DNA of 64,000 nt from Nocardiopsis sp. N85. Lineage in GTDB: Bacteria; Actinomycetota; Actinomycetes; Streptosporangiales; Streptosporangiaceae. Numbering within the stretch: the first letter of the stretch is position 1; each line of letters starts with the position of its first letter. The stretch spans positions 1 through 64,000 of the forward strand of contig NZ_JARBUT010000024.1 in NCBI RefSeq assembly GCF_028882275.1, in the 5' to 3' direction. A model generated the notes under the pieces. The model saw only the letters and a list, made by a program, of their open reading frames with translations, was not told the DNA's origin and did no database searches. A program made the position numbers and the translations under genes. Positions 43,974 to 52,885 of the stretch are shown here, piece after piece.

Positions 43974-45679
43974 GTTCTCTTCCGATGATCGCTCGGGGAT
44001 TCCGGTTCGCGCAGCAGATCCTCCCAGGGGCCGGGGACGGAATAGCGCTTTTCCTCCAGGTTCCGGCGGATCAACGCCTCCAGGGAGGTGGGGGCCCTCC
44101 AGCCCGTGCCGATCCGGTCGGTGCGCGCCCCGGCCGCCACGAGCGCCCGGACCAGGGGAAAGGTGTCGTCGTACCGGATCGCCCGGTTCAACGGGGTGTC
44201 CCCGGGTGACGGGGCGTCGTCGATGTCGAGTCCGGCGTCGAGCAGACGCGGCAGCAGGACGCGGTGGTCCACATGGGTGAGGTGGTGGAGCAGGGAGTCC
44301 CCCTCCCCGTTGCGGACGTGGGGGTCGCCGCCCGCGTCGAGGTAGGCCAGGACGGCCTCGGCGTCCCCGTGCAGGATGTGCTCGAAGAGCGCCGCCCGGT
44401 GGGCGCGCAGCGCCTTGGGCAGCCGTCCGCGTCCGGTGGCCCAGGCGGTGGCGACCGCGAAGCAGCCGGTGCTCCTCCCGCCCAGGGCGCTCAGGGCCGC
44501 CTCGCGGTGGCGTTCCTCCTCGGTGTGCGGGATGGCCGGACCGCCGCTCGCGAGGACGACGGTGTGCCACTCCCTTCCACAGCGCACCCGGACCGGCCCG
44601 AGGGGTTCCCACGGGGGCGGGCCGACGGGACCGTCGGCGGGCGGTCGCGCGGGGGCGAGGGCCTCGCGCACGACGGGGTGGAGGTGATCGGGGGACACAC
44701 CGGACAGGACCGCGTCGACGTCCGGCGGGAACTCCCACGGCACTTCGGCCGGAGCCCGGTCCGCGGGCTTCGCGGGGAGGGGCTCCATGGACGGCGGGCC
44801 CGGTGCGGAGCCCGGCACGAAGCGCACCCGTCCGTGCAGGCCGATGTCCCCGGGCACGGCCCCGGAAACGAAGAGGTGGGCGGCCTCCAGGGCGATCCGG
44901 GCCGGCGAGACCCCCGTCCACATCCACCGCCGGGTCCGCGTCCACTCCTCCTCGGGCATCCCGATGCCGGCGGCGGCGAACGCCTCGGTGACGCGCCCGG
45001 CCCGGTGAAGGCCCTCGATCCATTCGGTGCGGGCGGCGGGGTCGCCGGTTCCGGGGTCGGCGGTGGGGAGTTCGTCGGGGGCGCGGGGCGTGCCGTCGGG
45101 GTGCAGGAACGGTGCTCGGTCGGGTCCGCCGCCCCAGCGCTCGCGGGTCTCGTGGACGTGCCGCGCGTCCCAGAGGTAGCGGGCCGCCGTCCACGACCGG
45201 GGGCGGGGCCGGACGCGGGACGGGCGCACCCCCAGCGCGTCGTACACGTCATCGGCCAGGGCGAGGGTGAGGCGCTGCGGCGCCACGATCGCGTGCCGCA
45301 GGGGGAGCACGACGAGCCAGGGGCCCGTGTCCCGCCCAGGCCGGGACAGGACCACGGGGACGTCGGAGTCCACCGACGTGCGGTCCACGGCCGGATACCG
45401 GGGGAAGTGCCAGCGGACCAGGTCGGGGGCCAGGTGGTGGAGGTCGTCGAGGAGGGCCTCGGCGAACTCCGCGCCGCGCTCACGGCGCACGGCGTCGAGG
45501 TCGAGGGCGACGTCCGTGTTCGCGGCGGCGCAGGCGCCGCGCCAGTCCCCGGCGAGGCGGCGTTCGGTGGCGCGCTCGATCATGGCGCGCGGCACCGCGT
45601 ACCGCCGGATCCGCCGCGCCCGCGCGGCCCGCTCCGGGTGGTGCGACTCCGATCCGGGGCGGCGATTCGAGGACTTCAC
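43970..45679 (-). CDS. Ankyrin-repeat protein with long unknown N-terminal region (copy 1)
   Basis: A 569-residue protein starting at GTG 45679 with GGAGGG upstream. The N-terminus (RRYAVPRAMIERATERRLAGDWRGACAAANTDVALDL) and central WEFPPDVDAVLSGVSPDHLHPVVREALAPAR match the frameshifted paralogue upstream. The last 130 residues form about three ankyrin repeats, e.g. LFEHILHGDAEAVLAYLDAGGDPHVRNGEGDSLLHHL. No catalytic motif was seen in the N-terminal part, whose function is unknown. The stop overlaps the start of moxR. It is part of the five-gene operon and may be a substrate or sensor for the ATPase. Confidence 0.85.
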   Translation of the reverse strand: MKSSNRRPGSESHHPERAARARRIRRYAVPRAMIERATERRLAGDWRGACAAANTDVALDLDAVRRERGAEFAEALLDDLHHLAPDLVRWHFPRYPAVDRTSVDSDVPVVLSRPGRDTGPWLVVLPLRHAIVAPQRLTLALADDVYDALGVRPSRVRPRPRSWTAARYLWDARHVHETRERWGGGPDRAPFLHPDGTPRAPDELPTADPGTGDPAARTEWIEGLHRAGRVTEAFAAAGIGMPEEEWTRTRRWMWTGVSPARIALEAAHLFVSGAVPGDIGLHGRVRFVPGSAPGPPSMEPLPAKPADRAPAEVPWEFPPDVDAVLSGVSPDHLHPVVREALAPARPPADGPVGPPPWEPLGPVRVRCGREWHTVVLASGGPAIPHTEEERHREAALSALGGRSTGCFAVATAWATGRGRLPKALRAHRAALFEHILHGDAEAVLAYLDAGGDPHVRNGEGDSLLHHLTHVDHRVLLPRLLDAGLDIDDAPSPGDTPLNRAIRYDDTFPLVRALVAAGARTDRIGTGWRAPTSLEALIRRNLEEKRYSVPGPWEDLLREPESPSDHRKRT

Positions 45680-45779
45680 GAGCGTGTTCCCTCCATCGGC
45701 GCGTCCCACGCGCGCCGTTCGTTCCCGGACATCCTTTCGTGCGCTCCCGGAGTCTCGCACGGCCTTTTCCGGCGGCGGC

Positions 45780-47518
45780 TCACAGGTCGAGTTCGTCGAA
45801 CAGGGCCTCCCAGTCCGACTGTTCGGGATCCTCGACCAGCGGGGAGCGCCACTCGACGGCCTCCTCGAAGGTGTCCCCGTGCCGTTCGTCGCCGCCGATC
45901 CCCTCGGTGGCGGCGCCCGCCGCCAACAGCGCTCGGGCCAGCGCCGGGGGGCCGCCCAGTCGGGTGGTCCGGAACAGCGGTGTCTGCTCCTCGGAGTCCC
46001 GGGCGTCGACCGCCACGCCCGCCTCCAGCAGCCGTGGCAGCAGTGCCTCGTGGTCCAGCAGGTGCATGTGGTGCAGCAGGGTCCGCCCGCTCCGATCACG
46101 GACGCGGGGGTCGCCGCCGGCGTCGAGATGGCGCAGGGCCGCCTCGGTGTCACCGTGCCGCACCCGTTCGAACAGGTCGTCGCGGAACAGGCGCAGCGCC
46201 TTGGGCAACCGCCCGGATCCCGTGGCCCAGGCCTCGCGGACCGCGTGACAGCCGGTGCTCCTCCCGCCCAGGGCGCGCAGGGCCGCCTCGCGCCTCAGCT
46301 CGTCCTCGTCGTGCGGGACGGCCGGCCCGTCGACGCCGAGGACGACGGTGTGCCACTCACCCCGACAGCGCACCCGCACCGGGCCCGGGGGGTCCGGATC
46401 GGGCGGTCCGACGGGACCCCCGGCGGGTCCGCGAGCGGGGGCGAGGGCCTCGCGCACCAGGGGGTGGAGTTCGTCGGGGGAGACCGCACCGTCACGGAGC
46501 ACGTCGATGTCGATCGGGCGGTTCCGGCACGCCTCCGCGAGGATCGGCGGGCCCGCCCGGCCTCGGCCTTCTCCAGCCACAGGGACGTCGCCCCGTCCCC
46601 GGAACGCCGGATCCGGAAGCGGCTGTGGGCGTCGTAGGGGAACCAGTGCTCGTCGCCCAGCCCGGCCGCGTCCAGCCGCTCGACCTCGGCGGCGAGCCGC
46701 GACACCGACAGCGGCGCGTAGGAGAGGGCCTCCACCGGGTCCACCGGGTCGCCCCACTCCATCTCCACGGGGGAGGTGTCGAGGTCGATCCCCGCGGCGG
46801 CGAACGCCTCCGCGACCCGTCCGGTCTCGTGGAGGACCTCGATCCATTCGGCGCGGGCCACCGGGTCCTCGGGCCCGGGGTCGGCGGCGGGGAGTTCACC
46901 GAGGGCGCGCGGGGCGCCGTCGGGGTGCAGGAACGGTGCCCGGTGGGCGTCGCCGCCCCAGCGCTCGCGCGCCTCGCCCACGCGCCGGGAGTCCCACAGG
47001 TGCCGCCCGGTCGCCCACACGTGCGGGATGTTCTCCCAGTACTCCACCCGGTGGTCGGACTCGGCCCGCACCGGCATCGTGTCCTCCCAGGAGTGCTCCG
47101 CCACCTCCAGGACCAGCCGCCGGGCCCCGTGGACGCGCCAGTCGACCTGGCGGACCGACAGCCACGGACCCCCGTCCCCGCCGGGGCGCGACAGCAGGAG
47201 CCGCTGCAACGGCAGCAGGCGGCCGTCCCCGTGCCAGAACCGGGGGAAGTGCCAGCGCACCAGGTCCGGGACCAGGTTCCGGAGGTCGTCGAGCAGGGTC
47301 CCGGCGAACTCCGCGCCGTACCCGCGCCGCAGCGCCCGCAGGTCCAGGTCGACCGCCATGTCGGCGGCCGCGCAGGCCCCGAGCCAGTCGCCCGCCAGCC
47401 GCCGCTCGGCGGCGCGCTCGATCATGGCGCGCGGCACGCCGTAGCGGCGCCCCTTGCGCAGCCCGGCCGCCCGCATCGGCCGGTGCGACGCCGAGCGGTG
47501 ACGGTACGGGGACGTCAC
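45780..47518 (-). pseudogene. Ankyrin-repeat protein copy 2, frameshifted
   Basis: It starts at GTG 47518, which overlaps the LRR stop (GTGA), and begins RRYGVPRAMIERAAERRLAGDWLGACAAADMAVDLDL. The frame breaks near 46551-46560 in a GGGCGGGCCCG run: before it, LWLEKAEAGRA; after a one-base shift, PPILAEACRNRPIDIDVLRDGAVSPDELHPLVREALAP. Adding one G there restores a full-length match to copy 1, including three ankyrin repeats near the C-terminus (LFERVRHGDTEAALRHLDAGGDPRVRD). It may be a recent pseudogene or an assembly error; the shift is single and the rest is well preserved. Same operon as copy 1. Confidence 0.8.
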
Positions 47519-48657
47519 CGGTACAGGCTCCCGATCGCGCGCAGGTCGTCGTGCGCGCCCCGGGCGGGCCGCAGGTGGCGGGCGATCGTCCGCTTGGTGC
47601 GGCGCGGCAGCCCCGGCCCCAGCCCCGCGTACTCCATCCGTCCGCTGCGGGCCACCGCGTCGGACAGCGCGGAGGCGGCCGGGAAACCGAAACCGGTGTG
47701 GCGCACCTCCAGACGGCGCAGCGGGCTGTCCGGGATGGCCTCGGCCAGCGCCGTCACACCCGCGTCGCCCAGTTCGTTCGACGGGGCGCCCAGCGCCCGC
47801 TGCGACCGGGGCCGTCCCAGGTCCAGCGCCTCGATGCCGCCCAGGGCCCCGGCCAGGGCGAACGCCCCCTCCGCGCCGATGCCGTTGCCGCCCAGGCCCA
47901 GGGTCACCGGGCGGTCCAGGTCGGCGACGGCGGCGGCGATCGTCCGCGCGCCCTCGTCGCCGAGGTGGTTGGCGGGCGCGTACAGTTCGCGCACCCCGGC
48001 GTCGCGCAGGAACGCGGCCAGCAGGGCGGCGCTGTCGGGGCCCAGCCCGTTGCCGCCCAGGAACAGTCGTTCCATCGGGGCCGCACGGACCACCAGCGTC
48101 TCCAGCAGGGACCGCAGCCCCTCGGCGCCCACCCCGGTGTTCACCAGGTCCAGGGAGCGCAGGCGGCGATTGCGGGCCAGTGCCCCGGCGACCGCACGCG
48201 CGCCCTCGTCGCCCACCGGGTTGCGCTTGAGCCACAGGGCCCGCACGGTGTCGTCGTCGGCGAGCCGGTCGGCGAGGGCGACCGCACCGTCCGCGCCGAT
48301 CCGGTTGCAGCCCAGGTAGAGGGTCTGGAGGCCGTGCTCACCGGCGAGGGCGTCGGCCAGCACGCGGGCGCCCTCCGACCCGATGGCGTTGGTGCCGAGC
48401 AGGAGGTGGGCGGCGTGCGGCGAGGTCGCGGCGGCCGGGACGACCCGCCGGGCACCGGGCGGTCCCAGACCCTGCTTGCACAGGTCCACCCGACCGTCGG
48501 GGCGCAACGTCCCCGACGGGAACGTCTCGTCCTCCGTGACCGGGGCCGGATCGGCCAGCCTGGCCAGCAGCGGTTCCAGAGCGGCCGGATCCGCCCGGGG
48601 CAGATCGGGGTGCTCGATGGCGGGGCAGCGTACGGGCGTCTTTTCGGTCATCACCAT
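47515..48657 (-). CDS. Leucine-rich-repeat protein (RNase-inhibitor type)
   Basis: A 380-residue protein with about eight LRRs of the ribonuclease-inhibitor class. Repeats carry L-x-L-x-x-N-x-I/L-G-x-E/D-G-A patterns, for example LYLGCNRIGADGAVALADRL, LWLKRNPVGDEGARAVAGAL and LGLGGNGIGAEGAFALAGAL. No signal peptide. It is the first gene of the minus-strand operon and its stop overlaps the ankyrin copy 2 start. The three tRNA-like genes lie just upstream. LRR and ankyrin modules together suggest sensing of foreign proteins, but no ligand is known. Confidence 0.85.
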   Translation of the reverse strand: MVMTEKTPVRCPAIEHPDLPRADPAALEPLLARLADPAPVTEDETFPSGTLRPDGRVDLCKQGLGPPGARRVVPAAATSPHAAHLLLGTNAIGSEGARVLADALAGEHGLQTLYLGCNRIGADGAVALADRLADDDTVRALWLKRNPVGDEGARAVAGALARNRRLRSLDLVNTGVGAEGLRSLLETLVVRAAPMERLFLGGNGLGPDSAALLAAFLRDAGVRELYAPANHLGDEGARTIAAAVADLDRPVTLGLGGNGIGAEGAFALAGALGGIEALDLGRPRSQRALGAPSNELGDAGVTALAEAIPDSPLRRLEVRHTGFGFPAASALSDAVARSGRMEYAGLGPGLPRRTKRTIARHLRPARGAHDDLRAIGSLYR

Positions 48658-48731
48658 TCCACCGCTCGATCGTGCTCGGGCCGGTGGGCGGAGCCGACCG
48701 AGGCCTCCGGACGTGAAGAAGAGAAGGCGGC

Positions 48732-48802
48732 AGGACCGGTCGGATTCGAACCGACGTCCTCCAACTCGCTGTCCGGCGCGACGACCTCTGCGCTACGGCC
48801 CT
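48732..48802 (-). tRNA. tRNA-like gene 1 (degenerate anticodon arm)
   Basis: A 71-base cloverleaf-like element. Acceptor AGGGCCG pairs with CGGTCCT (one G-T), the T arm is GTCGG-TTCGAAT-CCGAC, and the D arm is GCGC-AGAGGTCGTC-GCGC. The anticodon arm is short: CCGG/TTGG stem and an eight-base loop, so no reliable anticodon can be read. Its D arm is identical to those of the elements at 48904 and 49020. Confidence 0.5.
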
Positions 48803-48903
48803 GCCGAGCAGGGAGTCTAGCGATACCCGCCGGTGACGCGTCGGTGTCGCCCCGGCTCTGGGGCGTTCTCGCATGTGCGGGGTGGGAGAGGAACCGGGGC
48901 GGC

Positions 48904-48975
48904 GGGGGCGGTCGGATTCGAACCGACGTCCTCCTCCATGCCGTGTAGGCGCGACGACCTCTGCGCTACGCCCCC
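48904..48975 (-). tRNA. tRNA-like gene 2 (degenerate anticodon arm)
   Basis: A 72-base element with a perfect seven-base acceptor (GGGGGCG/CGCCCCC), the same D arm as its neighbours and the same T arm as gene 1. The anticodon arm is CCTAC-ACGGCAT-GGAGG with an A-G mismatch and C rather than T at position 33. A GGC anticodon reading would be Ala, but this is uncertain. Confidence 0.5.
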
Positions 48976-49019
48976 GCCACGCGACGAGGGTAGCGGGAAC
49001 GGAGGGAGGAGGGGACGGA

Positions 49020-49093
49020 GGGGCCGGCCGGATTCGAACCGGCGTCCTCCCGGTTCTGGAGACCGGGCGCGACGACCTCTGCGCTACGGTCCC
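49020..49093 (-). tRNA. tRNA-like gene 3, possible tRNA-Trp (CCA)
   Basis: A 74-base element. Acceptor GGGACCG pairs with CGGCCCC with one A-C mismatch; the T arm is GCCGG-TTCGAAT-CCGGC. The anticodon stem CCGGT/ACCGG is complete and the loop CTCCAGA reads CCA (Trp), with T33 present. It shares the D arm of the other two elements. The ROK gene's TAG stop lies inside its first ten bases. Confidence 0.55.
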
Positions 49094-50310
49094 ACCGCCG
49101 CCGGCAACGGTAGCGCACCCGAGTCCAGGGCGTGGATGACCCCGGCGGCCCCGCCCCGCGCCGCCGCGCTCAACCCCAGCGACGACGGCTCCACCCGGCA
49201 CCCGCCCGCGTCCGGCGCGAACACCCCCGACGCCAGCGCGGTCCGGCACGACGGCAACAACCACGGCCCCATGGGCACGAAGTACCCGCCCAGGAGCACC
49301 AGTCCCGGGTCGACCAGGTTGACCAGTGCCGCCAGGCCCTGGCCCAACCGGATGCCGGCCCGCTCCAACGCGGACACCGCCGTCCCGTCCCCGGCCACGG
49401 CCCGACCCACCGTCGCGTCCACCAGCGCCGCCACGTCGGCGCCGGGCAGCGGACGCTCCGGAGCCAGGTCGGGCACCGCGTCGCGCAGGATCGCGCCGAT
49501 GCCCGCCGACGCCTCCAGACACCCGCGCCGCCCGCACGAGCACTCCGGGCCGTCCGGCCCCAGCGCCAGATGCCCCAGCTCCCCGGCGAACCCGCCGGCC
49601 CCGCGCAGCAGGGAACCACCGGTGAGCACCCCCGCGCCGATGCCGACCTCACCGGTGACGTAGACCAGATCGGGCGTACCGGCGAAGGATCCCACCCGGT
49701 ACTCGGCGATCGCCCCCAGGTTGGCGTCGTTGTCCACCCGCACCGGGAAACCGAGCACGTCCGTCCGCGCACCCAGGGGGAAGTCCGACCAGCCCAGGTT
49801 CGGTGCCCGGCGCACGGTCCCGGTGGGCGCGTCCACCAGGCCCGGCACCGCGATCCCGGCGCCGACCACGGTCCGCCCCCGCACCGAGGGATCGGCCATC
49901 ACCTCGCGCAGCGCCGCGACGATGCGCCGCGCGCTCTCGTCGGGCCCCGCCGCTCGGGCGTCGAACGGCATGTGCCGACTCGTCAGCTCCCGCTGTACCA
50001 GGTCGACCGCCACCACCGACAGGTAGTCGACATTGACTTCTAGGCCCAGCGCCGCCACCGAGGAGTCGTCCAAGGCCAGCAGCACCCCGGGACGGCCCAC
50101 CCCGTTCTGCGCGGTCTCCCCGGTCTCCCGGATCAGGCCGCGCGCCATCAGATCGGCGACCAGGCTGGAGACGGTCGTCTTGTTCAGACCGGTCGCCGCC
50201 GCCACCGCCGCCCGCGAACACGGCGCCGACTCCCGGACGGTGCGCAGCACGACGCCCAGATTGGCCTCGCGGACCGTGCGCAGACCCACCGTTCCCGAAC
50301 CGATCGACAC
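49084..50310 (-). CDS. ROK-family transcriptional regulator (XylR-like)
   Basis: A 408-residue ROK repressor. GTG 50310 with GGGAGG upstream precedes an N-terminal winged helix (VREANLGVVLRTVRESAPCSRAAVAAATGLNKTTVSSLVADLMARGLI). The ROK kinase-like domain has VVGAGIAVPGLVDAPTG, then VYVTGEVGIGAGVLTGGSLLRGAGGFAGELGHL. The zinc motif is CSCGRRGCLE. XylR-type ROK proteins respond to xylose. A XylR-like site near 27442 is a plausible target. The stop overlaps the 5' end of the tRNA-like gene 3. Sugar specificity not provable from sequence. Confidence 0.93.
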   Translation of the reverse strand: MSIGSGTVGLRTVREANLGVVLRTVRESAPCSRAAVAAATGLNKTTVSSLVADLMARGLIRETGETAQNGVGRPGVLLALDDSSVAALGLEVNVDYLSVVAVDLVQRELTSRHMPFDARAAGPDESARRIVAALREVMADPSVRGRTVVGAGIAVPGLVDAPTGTVRRAPNLGWSDFPLGARTDVLGFPVRVDNDANLGAIAEYRVGSFAGTPDLVYVTGEVGIGAGVLTGGSLLRGAGGFAGELGHLALGPDGPECSCGRRGCLEASAGIGAILRDAVPDLAPERPLPGADVAALVDATVGRAVAGDGTAVSALERAGIRLGQGLAALVNLVDPGLVLLGGYFVPMGPWLLPSCRTALASGVFAPDAGGCRVEPSSLGLSAAARGGAAGVIHALDSGALPLPAAVGP

Positions 50311-50410
50311 GGGGCCTCCCTCGTCAACGGACCGCTGCCGTGTCCGGATCGTACCGGGCGGACCGAAAACCGTTTGCCGGGCATCCGGGATCGATGGTGG
50401 GATCGCGTGC

Positions 50411-51019
50411 GTGATCCCCGCAGACGTCTTCCGCGACCAGCCCGTCCTCACCGGCGAAGCGGTCGAACTCCGCCCGCTCGACGCCGAGACCGGAGTCCCG
50501 TTCATCGCCGCCGCACTGGACATGGACCCGGAGGTGCGTCGCCTCACCGGTACCCACCGCGAGTTCACCGAGGAGGAACTGACGGAGTGGGCCCGCACCC
50601 GCCCCGACCACCACGACCGCGCCGACTGGGTCGTCTTCGAACGGGTCGGCGGCGCGCCGGTGGGCGAGTGCGCGCTCATCGACCTGGATCCCGACAACGC
50701 GTCGGTCGGCTACCGGATCGCGCTCAGCGGAACCGCCGTCACCGGCAAGGGCTACGGCACCGCCGCCACCGATCTGGTCCTGGAGTACGCCTTCACGGTG
50801 GCGGGCCTGCACCGGGTCGCCCTGGAGGTGTTCGACTTCAATCCCCGGGCACGGCGCTCCTACGAGAAGTCGGGGTTCGTCCGCGAGGGCGTGTGGCGCC
50901 AGGCCCTGCGGTGGGACGGGGAGTGGCACGACGCGATCCTCATGTCGATCCTCGCCGACGAGTACGCCGCGTTCCGTGCCGCGCGCGGGGGTGGGGGTCG
51001 GGGCGTGCCGTGCCCGTGA
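50411..51019 (+). CDS. GNAT-family N-acetyltransferase (RimJ/RimL-like)
   Basis: A 202-residue acetyltransferase. It starts at GTG 50411 with VELRPLDAETGVPFIAAALDMDPEVRRLTGT, then DWVVFERVGGAPVGECALIDLDPDNASVGYRIA. The acetyl-CoA-binding segment is GKGYGTAATDLVLEYAFTVAGLHRVALEVFDFNPRARRSYEKSGFVREGVWRQAL, typical of RimJ/RimL-type enzymes acting on protein N-termini or small amines. It is divergent from the ROK gene with 100 bases between starts. C-terminal glycine-rich end may be non-essential. Substrate unknown. Confidence 0.92.
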   Translation: MIPADVFRDQPVLTGEAVELRPLDAETGVPFIAAALDMDPEVRRLTGTHREFTEEELTEWARTRPDHHDRADWVVFERVGGAPVGECALIDLDPDNASVGYRIALSGTAVTGKGYGTAATDLVLEYAFTVAGLHRVALEVFDFNPRARRSYEKSGFVREGVWRQALRWDGEWHDAILMSILADEYAAFRAARGGGGRGVPCP

Positions 51020-51043
51020 GGGGCCCGGGGCGGCCGTGTCGGA

Positions 51044-51199
51044 GGCCGCCCGTCGAGGGCCTCCCGGGGGTGGGCGAGCGTGTCCGCCGCAAGGACGAAG
51101 GAGGAGACGGGGCGGTCTCTCCGGTCGACCGATGAGAACGCCGCAGAAGAGGGTGCCGTCGGCCGTGGCCGCCCGTCGAGGGCCTCCCGGGGGTGGGCG
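51044..51199. repeat. Pair of 33-base direct repeats
   Basis: Two identical copies (51044-51076 and 51167-51199) that start GGCCGCCCGTCGAGGGCC and end CCCGGGGGTGGGCG. They fill part of the 237-base gap between the GNAT and Nudix genes. No gene is supported between them. Confidence 0.7.
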
Positions 51200-51256
51200 C
51201 ACCGGGGCGTCGCGCGGCGGGGTGGGCGTCCGGGGGAGATGCCCTAGCCTCGGGGT

Positions 51257-51727
51257 ATGCCCGTTCCCGAGTTCCTGCGCGAGCTGCGCCGCCAGATCGG
51301 CCCCGCCCTGGTCCCCCTGGTGGGGGTGACCGCCGTCGTGCTGGACGCCGACGACAACGTGCTGCTGCACCGGCGGGCCGACGACGGTCGCTGGGCCCCT
51401 CCCGGCGGCATCCTCGAACCGGGGGAGCAGCCCGCGGTGGCGGTCGTGCGCGAGGCGCGCGAGGAGACCGGCCTGATCGTCGAGGTCGAACGGCTGGTCA
51501 GCGTGCTCGGCGAGGACCCCTACGTCTATCCCAACGGAGACCGCGTCCAGTTCCTGGACCTGGCGTTCCGCTGCCGCCCGGTGGGCGGCGCCCCCGACGT
51601 GAGCGGCGACGAGACCCTCGAAGTCGGCTGGTTCGCGCCCGACGCACTCCCGGCCATGTCGTCGCGGATCATCGACCGCATCGGCTACGCCCGAGAGTCC
51701 CGCGCCGAACCCTTCTACGTCCGCTGA
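51257..51727 (+). CDS. Nudix hydrolase
   Basis: A 156-residue Nudix protein. The Nudix box is GGILEPGEQPAVAVVREAREETGL (G-x5-E-x7-REAREETG), with the metal-binding REXXEE set intact. An N-terminal VTAVVLDADDNVLLHRRADDGRWAPPGG strand leads in. The C-terminal part has a VQFLDLAFRCRPVGG and VGWFAPDALPAM layout seen in ADP-ribose-type and MutT-like enzymes. Substrate (nucleoside diphosphate derivative) is not determinable. It seems monocistronic. Confidence 0.93.
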   Translation: MPVPEFLRELRRQIGPALVPLVGVTAVVLDADDNVLLHRRADDGRWAPPGGILEPGEQPAVAVVREAREETGLIVEVERLVSVLGEDPYVYPNGDRVQFLDLAFRCRPVGGAPDVSGDETLEVGWFAPDALPAMSSRIIDRIGYARESRAEPFYVR

Positions 51728-51773
51728 TCCGCCTTCGCCGGGTCCGGGCGCCGCGACCGGCCGCGACGGTCCC

Positions 51774-52706
51774 TCAGAGGAAGATCCGGCCCCGGCGGCC
51801 CCGGTCGCGCAACGCGGCCATGCGGCGCACGTTGCTCGGGCGTCGCGACAACAGGTGGTAGAGCAGCAGCGAGCATCCCCGGTCCGTGCGCGCCCGGTCG
51901 GCCATCTCGCCCATGTTGACCCGGGGGTACAGCCGGGCCCCGCCCGCGTGCGCCCGCACGGTGTGCGCTCCCTCCGGGAAGTGCGCGTAGGCGTGGTTGT
52001 CCGCCGTGTACTCCGAACAGCGCGCCAACGCCGCGCCCAGCAGCGGGACCAGGTCCGCGCCCAGTACCGCGACCCGGCGCCAGAACCCCGTGTGCCCGGC
52101 CACCACGTGCCCCAGTTGGTGGGCCACCGCGAACGCCAACGCGTCGGGATCTCCCAACCGCCCGTCGTCGTCGAACAGCTCCCCCGACAACACCAGGTAG
52201 CGGCGCAGCCCGTGCGCCCCCGCGTCGGCCGGGCCACCGTCGACCCGCACGTACGCCTCGGGGACGCGCACGCCCATCGCCGTCGACAGCGTCACGATGA
52301 TCCGGTGGGCCTCGGGGAACTGCGTGGGCGAGACCTTCACCGACTCGGCCCGGTGGCGGGCGTGGCGCAACCCCCGCACCGCCCAGTAGACGGCCGGGAC
52401 GAGCACCACCACCAGGACCGTCCCCCGCCAGGTCCCGGTCAGCAGACCCACCAGGTGCCCGGCCGAGGCCAGGACCACCAGGTTCGCGACGACGCACACG
52501 AGCAGCAGGGGCGCCTCCCACGGATGGGCCGGCGCCGGGACGATCTCCTCGCCCTCGCCCAGCTCGTAGGGTCCACGACCGTCCGGCCGGACGGAACGAC
52601 AGTACGGGGCGGACGGGTACCGGTTCTCCGGAACGTAGCCGCAGCCGCTCACCCCGTGCGCCGAGCAACCATGGGAACGACCTGGAACGGGCATGGGACA
52701 GGACAT
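51774..52706 (-). CDS. M48-like membrane protein with altered HExxH (HQLGH)
   Basis: A 310-residue protein with GGAGGGGAGG upstream of ATG 52706. A cysteine-rich N-terminus (C3, C14, C22, C36) precedes two hydrophobic segments, then an M48-like domain. Where M48 enzymes have HExxH it reads AVAHQLGHVVAGH (residues 196-200), so the catalytic Glu is Gln. The downstream SEYTADNHAY lines up with the third-ligand ExxAD motif. Zinc may still bind, but proteolysis is unlikely. Perhaps a pseudoprotease or scaffold. It is not obviously in an operon. Confidence 0.85.
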   Translation of the reverse strand: MSCPMPVPGRSHGCSAHGVSGCGYVPENRYPSAPYCRSVRPDGRGPYELGEGEEIVPAPAHPWEAPLLLVCVVANLVVLASAGHLVGLLTGTWRGTVLVVVLVPAVYWAVRGLRHARHRAESVKVSPTQFPEAHRIIVTLSTAMGVRVPEAYVRVDGGPADAGAHGLRRYLVLSGELFDDDGRLGDPDALAFAVAHQLGHVVAGHTGFWRRVAVLGADLVPLLGAALARCSEYTADNHAYAHFPEGAHTVRAHAGGARLYPRVNMGEMADRARTDRGCSLLLYHLLSRRPSNVRRMAALRDRGRRGRIFL

Positions 52707-52885
52707 GGACGGCCTCCCCTCCGGACGCGGATCAGGAAAGATCAGGGTCGGTTACTCCCTGTGTCCAAATATTACTTTCCGCTTCCCCGAGGATGGGCTT
52801 AGATCGTGACGGCGTGTCAACAACCGATCGCGTCGACGTTTTCCCGGTTCCTCCCGGCCGGCCGCGCCTCCTTCGGACGTTCGAT

